Of a stretch of 48,223 nucleotides of DNA, positions 24,483 to 32,877 are shown one piece after another (position 1 is the first letter of the stretch; every line of letters starts with the position of its first letter). This DNA comes from CBCPMX01 sp965120355 (GTDB lineage: Bacteria; Bacillota; Clostridia; Oscillospirales; Oscillospiraceae). Location of the stretch: positions 1 through 48,223 of the forward strand of contig CBCPMX010000125.1 in NCBI GenBank assembly GCA_965120355.1, given 5' to 3'. The notes under the pieces are model-generated. The model was given only the letters and a program-made list of their open reading frames with translations, was not told where the DNA came from and made no database searches. The position numbers and the translations under genes are program-made.

Positions 24483-24905
24483 TCAAGCCAGATTTTGGCA
24501 TACCCGCGCCAGCAAGACCTGTAACTGGACAGCTGTATCTTCGTCAAATCCCTGGAGCATGGTCTGTTCCCAGTGATGGCGGCAATTCTCAAGCATTTCC
24601 ACCATACTCGCCGCATCCGGCGTCATTTGGACGATCTTATTCCTGCGGTTTTTGGGATCAAACCAGGTAGTCAGATGGCCGTTCTGCTCCATGCGGGAGA
24701 CAATCCCCACCACCGCGGGATGAGAAATACTCAGAAATAGTTCAATCTCTTTCTGCGTTGCCTGCCCATCATGTTTATACAGAAATGTCAGCACCTGTCC
24801 CTGTGCCATGGTCAGATGATGCTCTTTCAAGTCTGCATCCGCTTTTGCTCTCAGCCGTTCGTCGATGATCTTGATCAGATATCCAATATCCCGTTCCGTT
24901 TTCAC
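24483..24905 (-). CDS. MarR-family transcriptional regulator
   Basis: A 140-residue winged-helix regulator. It has the MarR layout: dimerising N-terminal helix (GYLIKIIDERLRAKADADLKE), wing-HTH around residues 35-90 (LTMAQGQVLTFLYKHDGQATQKEIELFLSISHPAVVGIVSRMEQNGHL is the family pattern in short pieces) with the basic wing DPKNRRNKIV, and a C-terminal dimerisation helix. The start is GTG at 24905, with AGGAGG just 3-4 nt upstream, a tight spacing that may limit expression. The same TGTAAC/GTTACA repeat lies at its own promoter and before the exporter, so it probably represses itself and the exporter and is released by an exporter substrate. Confidence 0.88.
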   Translation of the reverse strand: MKTERDIGYLIKIIDERLRAKADADLKEHHLTMAQGQVLTFLYKHDGQATQKEIELFLSISHPAVVGIVSRMEQNGHLTTWFDPKNRRNKIVQMTPDAASMVEMLENCRHHWEQTMLQGFDEDTAVQLQVLLARVCQNLA

Positions 24906-24922
24906 GCGCCTCCTTTCAAAAG

Positions 24923-24966
24923 TGTAACCTGTTACAGATTCTACACCATACCTGTTTAATTGTCAA
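24923..24966 (-). promoter_or_regulatory. marR promoter with operator at the transcription start
   Basis: On the minus strand, TTGACA (24961-24966), 17-bp spacer, TAGAAT (24938-24943), directly followed by the inverted repeat TGTAAC-CT-GTTACA (24923-24936, as read on the plus strand). A repressor bound there would block initiation. Confidence 0.8.
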
Positions 24967-25002
24967 TATGGCAGCCAAAAAATTTATATACAAAATTTCT
25001 GT

Positions 25003-25033
25003 ACAATGGAATTGCTCCGCACAATGGAATTGC
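25003..25033. repeat. 18-bp tandem repeat
   Basis: ACAATGGAATTGC occurs at 25003-25015 and 25021-25033, so the period is 18 bp and about 1.7 copies are present. It lies in the 500-nt gap between marR (minus) and the solute-binding protein gene (plus). The gap otherwise holds no credible gene. Confidence 0.7.
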
Positions 25034-25221
25034 ACAACAATCTTTCGCACTACAAGCTCTGAAAACCCTGGCATTTACAGCCCCTTCGCAAAAAAGGCCG
25101 CTGCTGCCCGAAGCTTCCCCGAAACGGACAGATCTGCCTCCGAAAAAGCACCGGTACACCTGTATATTGCAATACTCCAAAAACTATGCAAAACTCGAGA
25201 AAACATTTGATTTTGGTGTTC

Positions 25222-25267
25222 ATGTTCGGTTTTGAACATTTTATGCCGCCCGCTTTCATTCTATAAT
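25222..25267 (+). promoter_or_regulatory. Operator-like inverted repeat and -10 box before the solute-binding lipoprotein
   Basis: ATGTTC-GGTTTT-GAACAT (25222-25239) is a perfect inverted repeat. A consensus TATAAT follows at 25262-25267, but no good -35 is present, and the repeat covers the region where it should be, as for an activator-dependent promoter. The leader to the ATG at 25413 is about 140 nt. Confidence 0.5.
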
Positions 25268-25412
25268 GAAGCTGTAAACTGTCAGCAGCAGACCGGCTGA
25301 CGACAGGAGACTCTTTAGATTGCCGCCCGGATTGCCGGCGGCCAAATACTTCGGGCATATCCAGGAGATCTCACACACCGGATTTGCCCAGGGGAAAGGA
25401 AATTGAATTGAT

Positions 25413-27227
25413 ATGAAAAAGAAAAGACTTCTCGCGTTGACTCTATGTTTCATTCTGATTTTGGGTATCTTTGCCGCCTGCGGCAGCGAAGCGGAGGAAC
25501 CGGCATCTGAACCGTCACCGTCGCAGATCACAGAAGGCACGGACACCGCCGAAGCGGCTGAAGAAAGCGCCGGGCCGGCAGAAACTTCAGAAACTGCGCC
25601 CGCGGAAGAGGCAGCCGCCTCCGAAACGCCCACCGAAGAAGAAACGGCTTCCGAAGAGGACCTTTCCATTGCGGAGCAGGTCGCGGCGGTTGCCGCTCTG
25701 GAGATTGAAAATACCCATCAGCTGCCTTTGACAGAGGATGCCGTAACCTTCACGCTGTGGAGCGACTTCATTCCACCGCTGTTCAACTATATGCCCAACG
25801 GCATGGCGGACAACCTGGTGTATGCGGAAATGGAGACGCGCACAGGCGTCCATATGGAGGTTACCAGCGTCGCCATGGATCAGGCAGCCACCAATCTGAG
25901 CCTGCTGCTCACCTCGGGCGACTATCCGGACATTTGGTATGGATTCACCTCCTACTACTCCAACAGTCTGGACGAGGCCATTGATGAAGAGCTTATTTAC
26001 AATCTGGCCGATTATAAGGACTACTTCACGGCTTTCTTTTCCATCGTAGACAACTATGATATCTATGCCAAAACCGTCTACACAGACGTCGGCAACGTCA
26101 GCGTCCTCAATGGCATTTGGACCAATTCCAGCATTGACGGCGGTCTGACGGTTCGAAAAGACTGGATGGAAGAACTGGGTCTGGAGGTTCCTACAACTAT
26201 CGATGAATTTCATGACCTGCTGACCGCATTCCATGATACCTATGGCGCAACCTATTACATGAGCCAGAACTCCAGCGACCCGGTGAACACTTTCTCGCAG
26301 TGTTTTGGCGTGGCCAGCTTTGCCCAGGATTCCACGGCGTATCCCTACTATATCGCCACAGGCGGCACGGACGTCCAGTTCTCGCCTCTGTTGGATGGAT
26401 TCCAGACGTATTTGGAAACCATGCACCAGTGGTATGAGGAGGGTCTGATCTATCCCGACTTCCTCAGCGCTTCGGACAGTATGCCTTCCAGCGACCTGCT
26501 TCTGGATGGCAAGGTGGGCCTGACCTACTACTCCGTTTCCAACTATACCTCTCTGATGAGCCAGGTAGACGCCGGGGACAGCTTTGATCTGATGGCGATT
26601 GATGTACCTGTGAATGCACAGACCGGCGAAGCCGTTCATCTGGGCCGTTCTCTGGATTACGCCTCCAACAAAGGCTACTCTTTGAGTACAAACTTGTCTG
26701 ACAGCAGCGAGGAATTCCGAATTGCCTGCGAATGGCTGGACTACATGTACACCGACGAAGGCTCGGAGCTGTGCAACTACGGCGTCGAGGGGACGACCTT
26801 CAACTATGGCGAAAATGGGGAACATATCTGGACGGATTTGATGCTGAACAACCCCGAGGGATTGGCATATTCCTGGTGCTTGAACTGCTATACCTTTGGC
26901 GCAGGCTCCTTCCGCATTGATTCCACGCGAACCATGGAGTATTATGGAGATGGTGAAATGGCCCTGATGGATGTGTGGAACAGCAGCGCCAACGATGCTG
27001 CGGATATTCTGCCCACGGCCATTAGCCTGACTGCGGAGGAATCCTATGCGTTCAGCGCCGCCTTCAACGACATCAGCACGCACGTACAGGAGAACATCCT
27101 CTCCTTTATTACCGGCAACCGCGATCTGTCCGAATACGGCCAGTTTGTCGCCGAAATTGAAGGCATGGGCATTGCAGACTGTACACAGATCCTCCAGGAT
27201 GCTGTAGACCGCTACAACGAACGGTAA
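25413..27227 (+). CDS. Extracellular solute-binding lipoprotein, orphan
   Basis: A 604-residue lipoprotein: signal peptide with lipobox FAAC (Cys23), an Ala/Glu/Ser/Thr/Pro-rich linker (about 25-85), then a large binding domain with ABC-type solute-binding features: VTFTLWSDFIPP, GVHMEVTSVAMDQA, LLLTSGDYPDIWYG, VRKDWMEELGLEVPTTIDEFHDLLTAF and EWLDYMYTDEGSELCNYGVEG. These match the long LplA/family-1 binding proteins of Gram-positive sugar uptake systems. No permease or ATPase for uptake lies nearby; the neighbours are exporters, so it either uses transport proteins elsewhere or has a sensing role. GGAAAGGA is 12 nt from the ATG, a long spacing. Confidence 0.85.
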   Translation: MKKKRLLALTLCFILILGIFAACGSEAEEPASEPSPSQITEGTDTAEAAEESAGPAETSETAPAEEAAASETPTEEETASEEDLSIAEQVAAVAALEIENTHQLPLTEDAVTFTLWSDFIPPLFNYMPNGMADNLVYAEMETRTGVHMEVTSVAMDQAATNLSLLLTSGDYPDIWYGFTSYYSNSLDEAIDEELIYNLADYKDYFTAFFSIVDNYDIYAKTVYTDVGNVSVLNGIWTNSSIDGGLTVRKDWMEELGLEVPTTIDEFHDLLTAFHDTYGATYYMSQNSSDPVNTFSQCFGVASFAQDSTAYPYYIATGGTDVQFSPLLDGFQTYLETMHQWYEEGLIYPDFLSASDSMPSSDLLLDGKVGLTYYSVSNYTSLMSQVDAGDSFDLMAIDVPVNAQTGEAVHLGRSLDYASNKGYSLSTNLSDSSEEFRIACEWLDYMYTDEGSELCNYGVEGTTFNYGENGEHIWTDLMLNNPEGLAYSWCLNCYTFGAGSFRIDSTRTMEYYGDGEMALMDVWNSSANDAADILPTAISLTAEESYAFSAAFNDISTHVQENILSFITGNRDLSEYGQFVAEIEGMGIADCTQILQDAVDRYNER

Positions 27228-27296
27228 GCGCTTTTTCCGCCGATAGACCCCACGCGCTGGGATTTCCGGCACATTCGCTGTTACCACACGAATATT

Positions 27297-27330
27297 TGCG
27301 GGAGACGCACGCACTGCGGCGTCTCCCGCA
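27297..27330 (+). terminator. Terminator of the solute-binding lipoprotein gene
   Basis: TGCGGGAGACGC (27297-27308) pairs with GCGTCTCCCGCA (27319-27330), then TTTAGAAGTTATT. Confidence 0.75.
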
Positions 27331-27416
27331 TTTAGAAGTTATTCCAGCGGGTTTCGACACATATTTAAACCTCGTGATACCATACCCATATTTTAAAATG
27401 GAAAGGGGCGCCCACG

Positions 27417-29132
27417 ATGTATCGCAAACTGGTCCCATATTTACTGCGCTATAAAGGCCGCATTCTCGCCAGCAGCGTGTGCTCTGTGCTGGAGGCGCTC
27501 TTCGAACTGATGATCCCGCTGGTTTTGGCGGTCATGCTGGACGAAGGGATCGCATCCGGACGGATTGCATATACTCTTCAGTTGGGTGGCGCAATGCTGC
27601 TTCTGGCAGCGCTGGTATTCTTCTGCGGCCTTCTGTCGGTACGATTTGCCACGGCGGCGGGCACCGGCTTCAGCGCCGATCTGCGGCAGGCGCAATTTAC
27701 CCATATTCAGCAGTTTTCGTTTCACAACATCGAGCAGTTTGGCGCCAGTTCCCTGATGACGCGGCTGACAACAGACGTAACCGCCGTGCAGACTGCCGTG
27801 TTTCAATGCGTCAAGCAGGTGGTTCGGTCAACTTCCATGGTGCTTGTGGCAATTGTCTTGTCGGTCCGGCTGTGCCGGGAGCTGTCATATATGTTTTTTG
27901 TCTTGGCGCCGGTCATGCTCATATTGCTGGTGGCGCTGGTGCTGAAATCGCAGCCGCTGTATCAGAAATTGCAAAAAAGCACCGACGCGCTGAACCTGAT
28001 CACCCAGGAGGATCTGACCGGCATCCGCACCGTGAAAGCCTATGTGCGTGAAGCGGCGCAGGAAAACCTGTTTTGCCAAGTCAATGACGGGTTTTTCCAG
28101 GCGGCGGACAAGGCGTTCGGAGCGTCTGCCCTGGGAAGTCCCATCGTGACGTTTTTTACGTATCTTTCCATGCTTCTGCTGCTGGGCCTGGGAGGCCGTA
28201 TGGTGATGGATGGCAGCGCGACCATCGGGCAACTGACCGGTTTCATCACCTATATTACACAGATTTTCGCCCAACTGCTGTCCCTGGCCAACGCCATTCT
28301 TCTGCTGAACCGGTCCATTGTGTCCGCACAACGGATCAACGAGGTGCTCGACGCCCAGCCGGAACTGCGCGACGGCGCAGATGACAGCCCCGTCGAAACG
28401 GGAAGTGTGGTATTTGATGGAGTTTGCTTTGGGTACGGCACAGGCGACGGCATGCTCCAGGATCTCAGCTTCCGCGTGGAAGCTGGACAGACCATTGGGA
28501 TTATCGGCGGCACCGGCTCCGGCAAAACCACGCTGGTACAGCTGATCCCACGGCTGTATGAAGTCACCGGCGGGCAGGTGCTTGTGGACGGTCGGGATGT
28601 ACGGAACTACCGGCTGTCTGCTCTTCGCCGGTCCATCGCCATCGTACTGCAGACCAATACGCTGTTTTCCGGCACCGTTCGGGAAAATCTGTTGTGGGGC
28701 AATCCGCAGGCCACTGCCACGCAGATGCAGGCCGCCTGCGCCATGGCCTGCGCAGATGAATTTATAGCGCGGCTGCCCAGGGGATATGAAACCATGTTGG
28801 GGCAGGACGGCGTCAATCTCTCGGGGGGACAAAAACAGCGGCTTTGCCTGGCCCGCGCCCTGCTTCAGAACCCGAAAATTCTGATTCTGGACGACGCCAC
28901 CAGTGCGGTGGATATGCAGACCGATGCAGCCATCCGCACAGCCCTTGCGGATGGCCTGCCCCAGACCACCAAACTCATCATCGCACAGCGGATCAGCGCA
29001 ATCCGCCATGCCGATACCATTTTGGTGTTGGAGGAAGGCAGGATTTCGGCCATGGGCAACCACGAAACCCTGCTGGAAACCAGCGAGATCTATCGCCAGA
29101 TGTACGAAATCCAAAAGGAAGGGGGCCTGTAA
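27417..29132 (+). CDS. Second heterodimeric ABC exporter, subunit with degenerate NBD
   Basis: A 571-residue half-transporter: six membrane helices (1-320) and an NBD. Walker A GGTGSGKTT, signature LSGGQKQR, Walker B ILILDDATSAVD (Glu to Asp) and H-loop LIIAQRISA (His to Gln), the same degenerate set as the subunit at 22661-24412. GAAAGGGG lies 8 nt before the ATG. The next gene starts 1 nt after its stop. A near-symmetric ATTTTAAAAT tract (27391-27400) lies just upstream of the RBS. No dedicated regulator is adjacent, unlike the first exporter. Confidence 0.9.
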   Translation: MYRKLVPYLLRYKGRILASSVCSVLEALFELMIPLVLAVMLDEGIASGRIAYTLQLGGAMLLLAALVFFCGLLSVRFATAAGTGFSADLRQAQFTHIQQFSFHNIEQFGASSLMTRLTTDVTAVQTAVFQCVKQVVRSTSMVLVAIVLSVRLCRELSYMFFVLAPVMLILLVALVLKSQPLYQKLQKSTDALNLITQEDLTGIRTVKAYVREAAQENLFCQVNDGFFQAADKAFGASALGSPIVTFFTYLSMLLLLGLGGRMVMDGSATIGQLTGFITYITQIFAQLLSLANAILLLNRSIVSAQRINEVLDAQPELRDGADDSPVETGSVVFDGVCFGYGTGDGMLQDLSFRVEAGQTIGIIGGTGSGKTTLVQLIPRLYEVTGGQVLVDGRDVRNYRLSALRRSIAIVLQTNTLFSGTVRENLLWGNPQATATQMQAACAMACADEFIARLPRGYETMLGQDGVNLSGGQKQRLCLARALLQNPKILILDDATSAVDMQTDAAIRTALADGLPQTTKLIIAQRISAIRHADTILVLEEGRISAMGNHETLLETSEIYRQMYEIQKEGGL

Positions 29133-29133
29133 T

Positions 29134-30921
29134 ATGGAGACGAAATCGACTTCGGTGTCCAAAACCATCCGCTTTCTGTTGTCCTATATCGTGCGTTGCC
29201 GGGGACTGACGCTGTTTTGCGTCCTGTGTGTGCTGTTGACGGCATTCTCGAATATTGCAGCGCCCTATTTGCTGCGTCCAATAATCAACGTGTATATTCC
29301 AGACGGAGACTGGGCCGGACTGGTACAGGTGCTCATCCTGTTGGCGCTCCTCTATCTGCTGGGAGTTGTTTCCTCCTATTTGTCGGCACGAATCATGATT
29401 CGGATTGCACAGCGCACAACCCATGCCATTCGCGCGGATCTGTTTCACAAAATCCAACAGCTGCCGGTGGCGTTTCTGGACAGCGAAACCCACGGGGACC
29501 TTATGAGTTGCTTCACCGGCGATATTGAGACGATCAGCGATGCAGTCAACACGGCCCTCAACAACATTTTAAGCGGCGTCATTACCTTTGTGGGCGTGCT
29601 TGTGATGATGCTCTATCTGAGTCCGCTGCTGACGCTTTTGAGCTGCTGCTTCCTGGTGGCCATGTACTTCATTGTGAAGGTTAGCGGCAAACGCAGCCGG
29701 TTTTATTTCGGCAAACAGCAAAAGCAGCTGGGCGCGTTAAACAGCTACATCCAGGAAATGATTGCAGGGCAAAAGGTCGTACAGGTCACTGGGCATGAGG
29801 CGGCCGCTATCGAGGGGTTCTGCCAGAGAAACGAGGGCCTCACCCAGAGCACCAACGCGGCCCAGCTTTTCTCCGGGTCGGTCATGCCCGCGCTGGGCGG
29901 CACCGCATCCATTAATACGGCGGTCAGCTGCTGCATTGGCGCGGTGTTCGTCATGCTGGGTTGGATGGACCTGGGGTCCCTGGTATCCTATTCTCAATAT
30001 CTGCGGCAGGCTGGCACACCGGTGGCGACAATTTCCAGCCAGTTTAACTTGATTATGGCGGCAACCGCAGGCACAGAGCGGATTATGCATGTGCTCGAGC
30101 AGGAATCGGAGCCGGATCCGGGCAGCGTCGTGCTGCGGCAAGGGCCGGACGGCGCCCAGTGGGTCACGGCGGAAAAGCCTGTGCCGGTACGGGGACACCT
30201 GAAGTTTCAAAACGTCTCTTTCGGGTACGCGCCGGACGCGCCGGTGCTGCACAATCTGTCTTTTGAAGCCCTGCCGGGGCAGAAAATTGCCCTGGTGGGT
30301 TCCACAGGCGCCGGGAAAACCACAATTCTGAATCTGTTGATGCGCTTTTACGATGCCACAAACGGGCAGATCACCTATGACGGCATTCCGCTCCCAGAGA
30401 TGCAAAAGGCATCCCTGCGGCGCAGTTTCAGCATGGTGCTCCAGGACACCCACCTGTTTACCGGAACCGTGCGGGAAAATATCCGGTTTGGCCGGTTGGA
30501 TGCCACGGATGAAGAGGTCATAGCGGCGGCGAAGTTGGCCAGCGCGGACTTCTTTATCTCCCATTTGCCCGACGGGTATGACACCATGCTCGAGGCCGAC
30601 GGCTGTAATCTCTCTGCGGGGCAGCGGCAGCTCCTTGCCATTGCCAGAAGCGCCATCGCCAATCCGGCGGTGCTCCTGCTGGATGAGGCAACGGCGGCGG
30701 TAGACACCTGGACAGAGCACCAGATTGAGTTGGGGCTGAACCGGCTGATGCAGGGAAAAACCGTGTTGATCATTGCACACCGTCTCAGTACCGTGCGGAA
30801 TGCTGACCGCATTCTGGTGCTGGAGCACGGTGAAATCCTGGAAGAAGGCACCCACGACGCTCTTCTGCAAAAAAAGGGCCGGTATTACGACCTGTATACG
30901 GGCACGGCAGAGCTGCAGTAG
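29134..30921 (+). CDS. Second heterodimeric ABC exporter, subunit with canonical Walker B
   Basis: A 595-residue half-transporter with six membrane helices and an NBD. Walker A GSTGAGKTT, Walker B VLLLDEATAAVD (catalytic Glu), H-loop VLIIAHRLST (His) and variant signature LSAGQ. The frame is open upstream to 28903, but the ATG at 29134, 1 nt after the preceding stop, with AAGGAAGGGGG upstream, is the clear start. Together with 27417-29132 it repeats the architecture of the pair at 20740-24412, so the two operons are old duplicates in opposite orientation. Confidence 0.9.
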   Translation: METKSTSVSKTIRFLLSYIVRCRGLTLFCVLCVLLTAFSNIAAPYLLRPIINVYIPDGDWAGLVQVLILLALLYLLGVVSSYLSARIMIRIAQRTTHAIRADLFHKIQQLPVAFLDSETHGDLMSCFTGDIETISDAVNTALNNILSGVITFVGVLVMMLYLSPLLTLLSCCFLVAMYFIVKVSGKRSRFYFGKQQKQLGALNSYIQEMIAGQKVVQVTGHEAAAIEGFCQRNEGLTQSTNAAQLFSGSVMPALGGTASINTAVSCCIGAVFVMLGWMDLGSLVSYSQYLRQAGTPVATISSQFNLIMAATAGTERIMHVLEQESEPDPGSVVLRQGPDGAQWVTAEKPVPVRGHLKFQNVSFGYAPDAPVLHNLSFEALPGQKIALVGSTGAGKTTILNLLMRFYDATNGQITYDGIPLPEMQKASLRRSFSMVLQDTHLFTGTVRENIRFGRLDATDEEVIAAAKLASADFFISHLPDGYDTMLEADGCNLSAGQRQLLAIARSAIANPAVLLLDEATAAVDTWTEHQIELGLNRLMQGKTVLIIAHRLSTVRNADRILVLEHGEILEEGTHDALLQKKGRYYDLYTGTAELQ

Positions 30922-31045
30922 CAAATACCGCACGTCTTACCGGACTAGCCTGTTAGGCCGGAACCAATCTTCATCAAACTTCTGTGGTTTTACGCACTGC
31001 CAGGCAGGGCCTGTAACAGCAATCCGGCATGAAGATAGTACGCAA

Positions 31046-31092
31046 AAACCGGCGCTTTTCAAAGCTGTTCAGGCTCTGAAAGGCGCCGGTTT
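31046..31092 (-). terminator. Terminator of the CDF transporter gene
   Basis: AAACCGGCGC (31046-31055) pairs with GCGCCGGTTT (31083-31092), and TTTTCA with TGAAA extends the stem. The minus strand reads on as TTTTTGCG; on the plus strand it also lies downstream of the second exporter. Confidence 0.75.
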
Positions 31093-31110
31093 CAAATCAC
31101 TGATGGATCT

Positions 31111-32298
31111 CTATTTTTCGACAGTTCCTTCGCCAAAGCTGTGGTCAATGGTAATCACGCACTGACATCGCGGATCCTTCTGCCGGATTTTTTCCTCAAG
31201 CTGAACGATAAACTGATGCGTCTTTTCCGTACTGTATGCGTACGGAACCACAATATCAAAAATAAGATTGATCTGTTCCTTCCCTTTTACCATGCGAAAA
31301 TCGTGGGCTGAAATGTTGCTGTCCATTTCCCGGATCAGTTGGTAAACGGTTTCCCGCCACTGAAGCACAAAGGGATCTTCTATATCCACCGGATCCATGT
31401 GAATCACCAGAAAGATACCAGACTCTTTCATCACTTCCCGCTCAATCCGGTCAATCAGCTCATGGGAGGTTTCAATATCTTCCTTATTGGAAACTTCAGC
31501 ATGTATCGTAGCCATGCTGTGCGTTGGCCCATAATTATGAATAATCAGATCATGCGTACCAAGGATTCCTTCATATGCTTCCACCTTCTCCTGGAGCATT
31601 TTATAGACCGCCGGATCAGGGCGCTCACCCAGCAGCGGCCGAATCGTATCTCTGGCAATATTGATACCGGCGATTACCACCACAATCGCAACCAGCAAAC
31701 CGACAATCCCGTCCACATTCCAATGAAAAAACCGGTAGATCAGCAACGAAAGGATGGTTGCCGAGGTGGTAAGCACATCACCCAGGGCATCTGTCGACGT
31801 CGCTTTCATGACAGAGGAATTGATCCTGCAGCCCAGTTTCCGGTTAAATAATCCCAGCCAGAGCTTTACAAAAATCGAAAGGCAAAGAATTACCACCGAA
31901 ACGGTACTGAATGAGACAGCTTCCGGATGCACAATTTTTTCAACGGAACTCCGGACGAATGTAAATCCCACTTCGATGACCAGGCACGCTACCACAAATG
32001 CAGCGATATATTCATAGCGGCCATGGCCAAATGGGTGTTCCTGATCCGCCGGTCGGCTGGCCAGTTTGACACCTACAAAAGAAATAATCGACGAAAAAGC
32101 GTCAGACAGGTTGTTAAACGCATCCGCAACAACCGCAATACTGCCAAGAATCGTTCCAATCACCGCTTTGACCGCAAAAAGCAGTATATTGCAGCAGATT
32201 CCCACGATGCTTGCCAATACACCATAGGCCGTGCGGACCGTCTCATTTTCAACATTGGTGTAATCTTTTACAAAAAGCTTTACAAGCAGGTCTGTCAT
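31111..32298 (-). CDS. Cation diffusion facilitator (CDF) metal transporter
   Basis: A protein of about 395 residues: six membrane helices followed by a long C-terminal metallochaperone-like domain. The metal site in helix 2 reads VADAFNNLSDAFSS (DxxNNxxD) and in helix 5 STDALGDVL (DxxGD), with HPFGHGRYEY between. The NNLSD form is shared by iron/manganese-type members of the FieF/MMT1 group, but the transported metal is not certain. The C-terminal region (about 220-395) contains repeated His/Asp strands (THSMATIHAEVSN, LVIHMDPVDIEDP). I start at ATG 32298, 11 nt after GGAGG; a GTG 24 nt upstream lacks an RBS. Exporter for excess divalent metal, inner membrane. Confidence 0.88.
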   Translation of the reverse strand: MTDLLVKLFVKDYTNVENETVRTAYGVLASIVGICCNILLFAVKAVIGTILGSIAVVADAFNNLSDAFSSIISFVGVKLASRPADQEHPFGHGRYEYIAAFVVACLVIEVGFTFVRSSVEKIVHPEAVSFSTVSVVILCLSIFVKLWLGLFNRKLGCRINSSVMKATSTDALGDVLTTSATILSLLIYRFFHWNVDGIVGLLVAIVVVIAGINIARDTIRPLLGERPDPAVYKMLQEKVEAYEGILGTHDLIIHNYGPTHSMATIHAEVSNKEDIETSHELIDRIEREVMKESGIFLVIHMDPVDIEDPFVLQWRETVYQLIREMDSNISAHDFRMVKGKEQINLIFDIVVPYAYSTEKTHQFIVQLEEKIRQKDPRCQCVITIDHSFGEGTVEK

Positions 32299-32322
32299 AT
32301 ACGCATCATCCTCCAACACCAC

Positions 32323-32877
32323 ATTCCCCTGCGATAAACACTGTCGTATTTGTTATTGTATCATGTCTGGGATAGAAATGCCATAAAAAGCTGCAAACAA
32401 TGGTTATAAATGACCGCGCGCGAGAATAGGCAGCACAACACCGGAGCTGCTTCGCCGGTTCTGCGCCAGCACATTCGCCAGACTCCTGGAAAATGCCTGC
32501 AAACGCCTCCCCGCTGCTTCAGCACACTCGCCATCCCCAGTCCGCCGGTCCGCCAGTTCAAAGCTCAGGGTGATACTGCCATGAACCCGGCAGTTGTCCA
32601 GCGCTCTGCAAGGATTTCGAAAACAGCTGCGCGCCAGTTCCGCCCTCATATTGGGGCGGCACACCCCAGATTTTGCTGCATATCGGTGACGTTGTACGCT
32701 TCGTTGGCTATCTCGCCCAGGACTTGGGGATAAATTGCGGGGAGCATTATGGAATATGCACAAAGATATTGTGCGAATAGATAATTTTTTTCAGCAAAAC
32801 CTCTTCCATTTTCCCATTTTTTGCGATAAAATAGAGGAACAAAGGGTGATCCCGCATCATAAAAGGAGGGATATTTT
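32323..32877. other. Gap with no convincing gene; possible decayed ORF
   Basis: Between the CDF gene and the AraC regulator, the minus strand contains overlapping open stretches at 32404-32763 with protein-like composition (LSFELADRR) but frame breaks and no RBS. This is at most a relic. On the plus strand, TTTGCGATAAAATAG near 32820-32834 supplies a likely -10 (TAAAAT) for the AraC gene with no good -35. Confidence 0.4.

Noticed and set aside
25413..27227. Minus-strand open frame of 575 codons opposite the solute-binding lipoprotein
   Set aside because: Antisense shadow of a gene with biased codon use; no RBS, and the plus-strand protein has signal peptide and family features.
31046..31092. 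Regulatory RNA between exporter and CDF genes
   Set aside because: A single symmetric hairpin with a minus-strand U-tract is better explained as a terminator.
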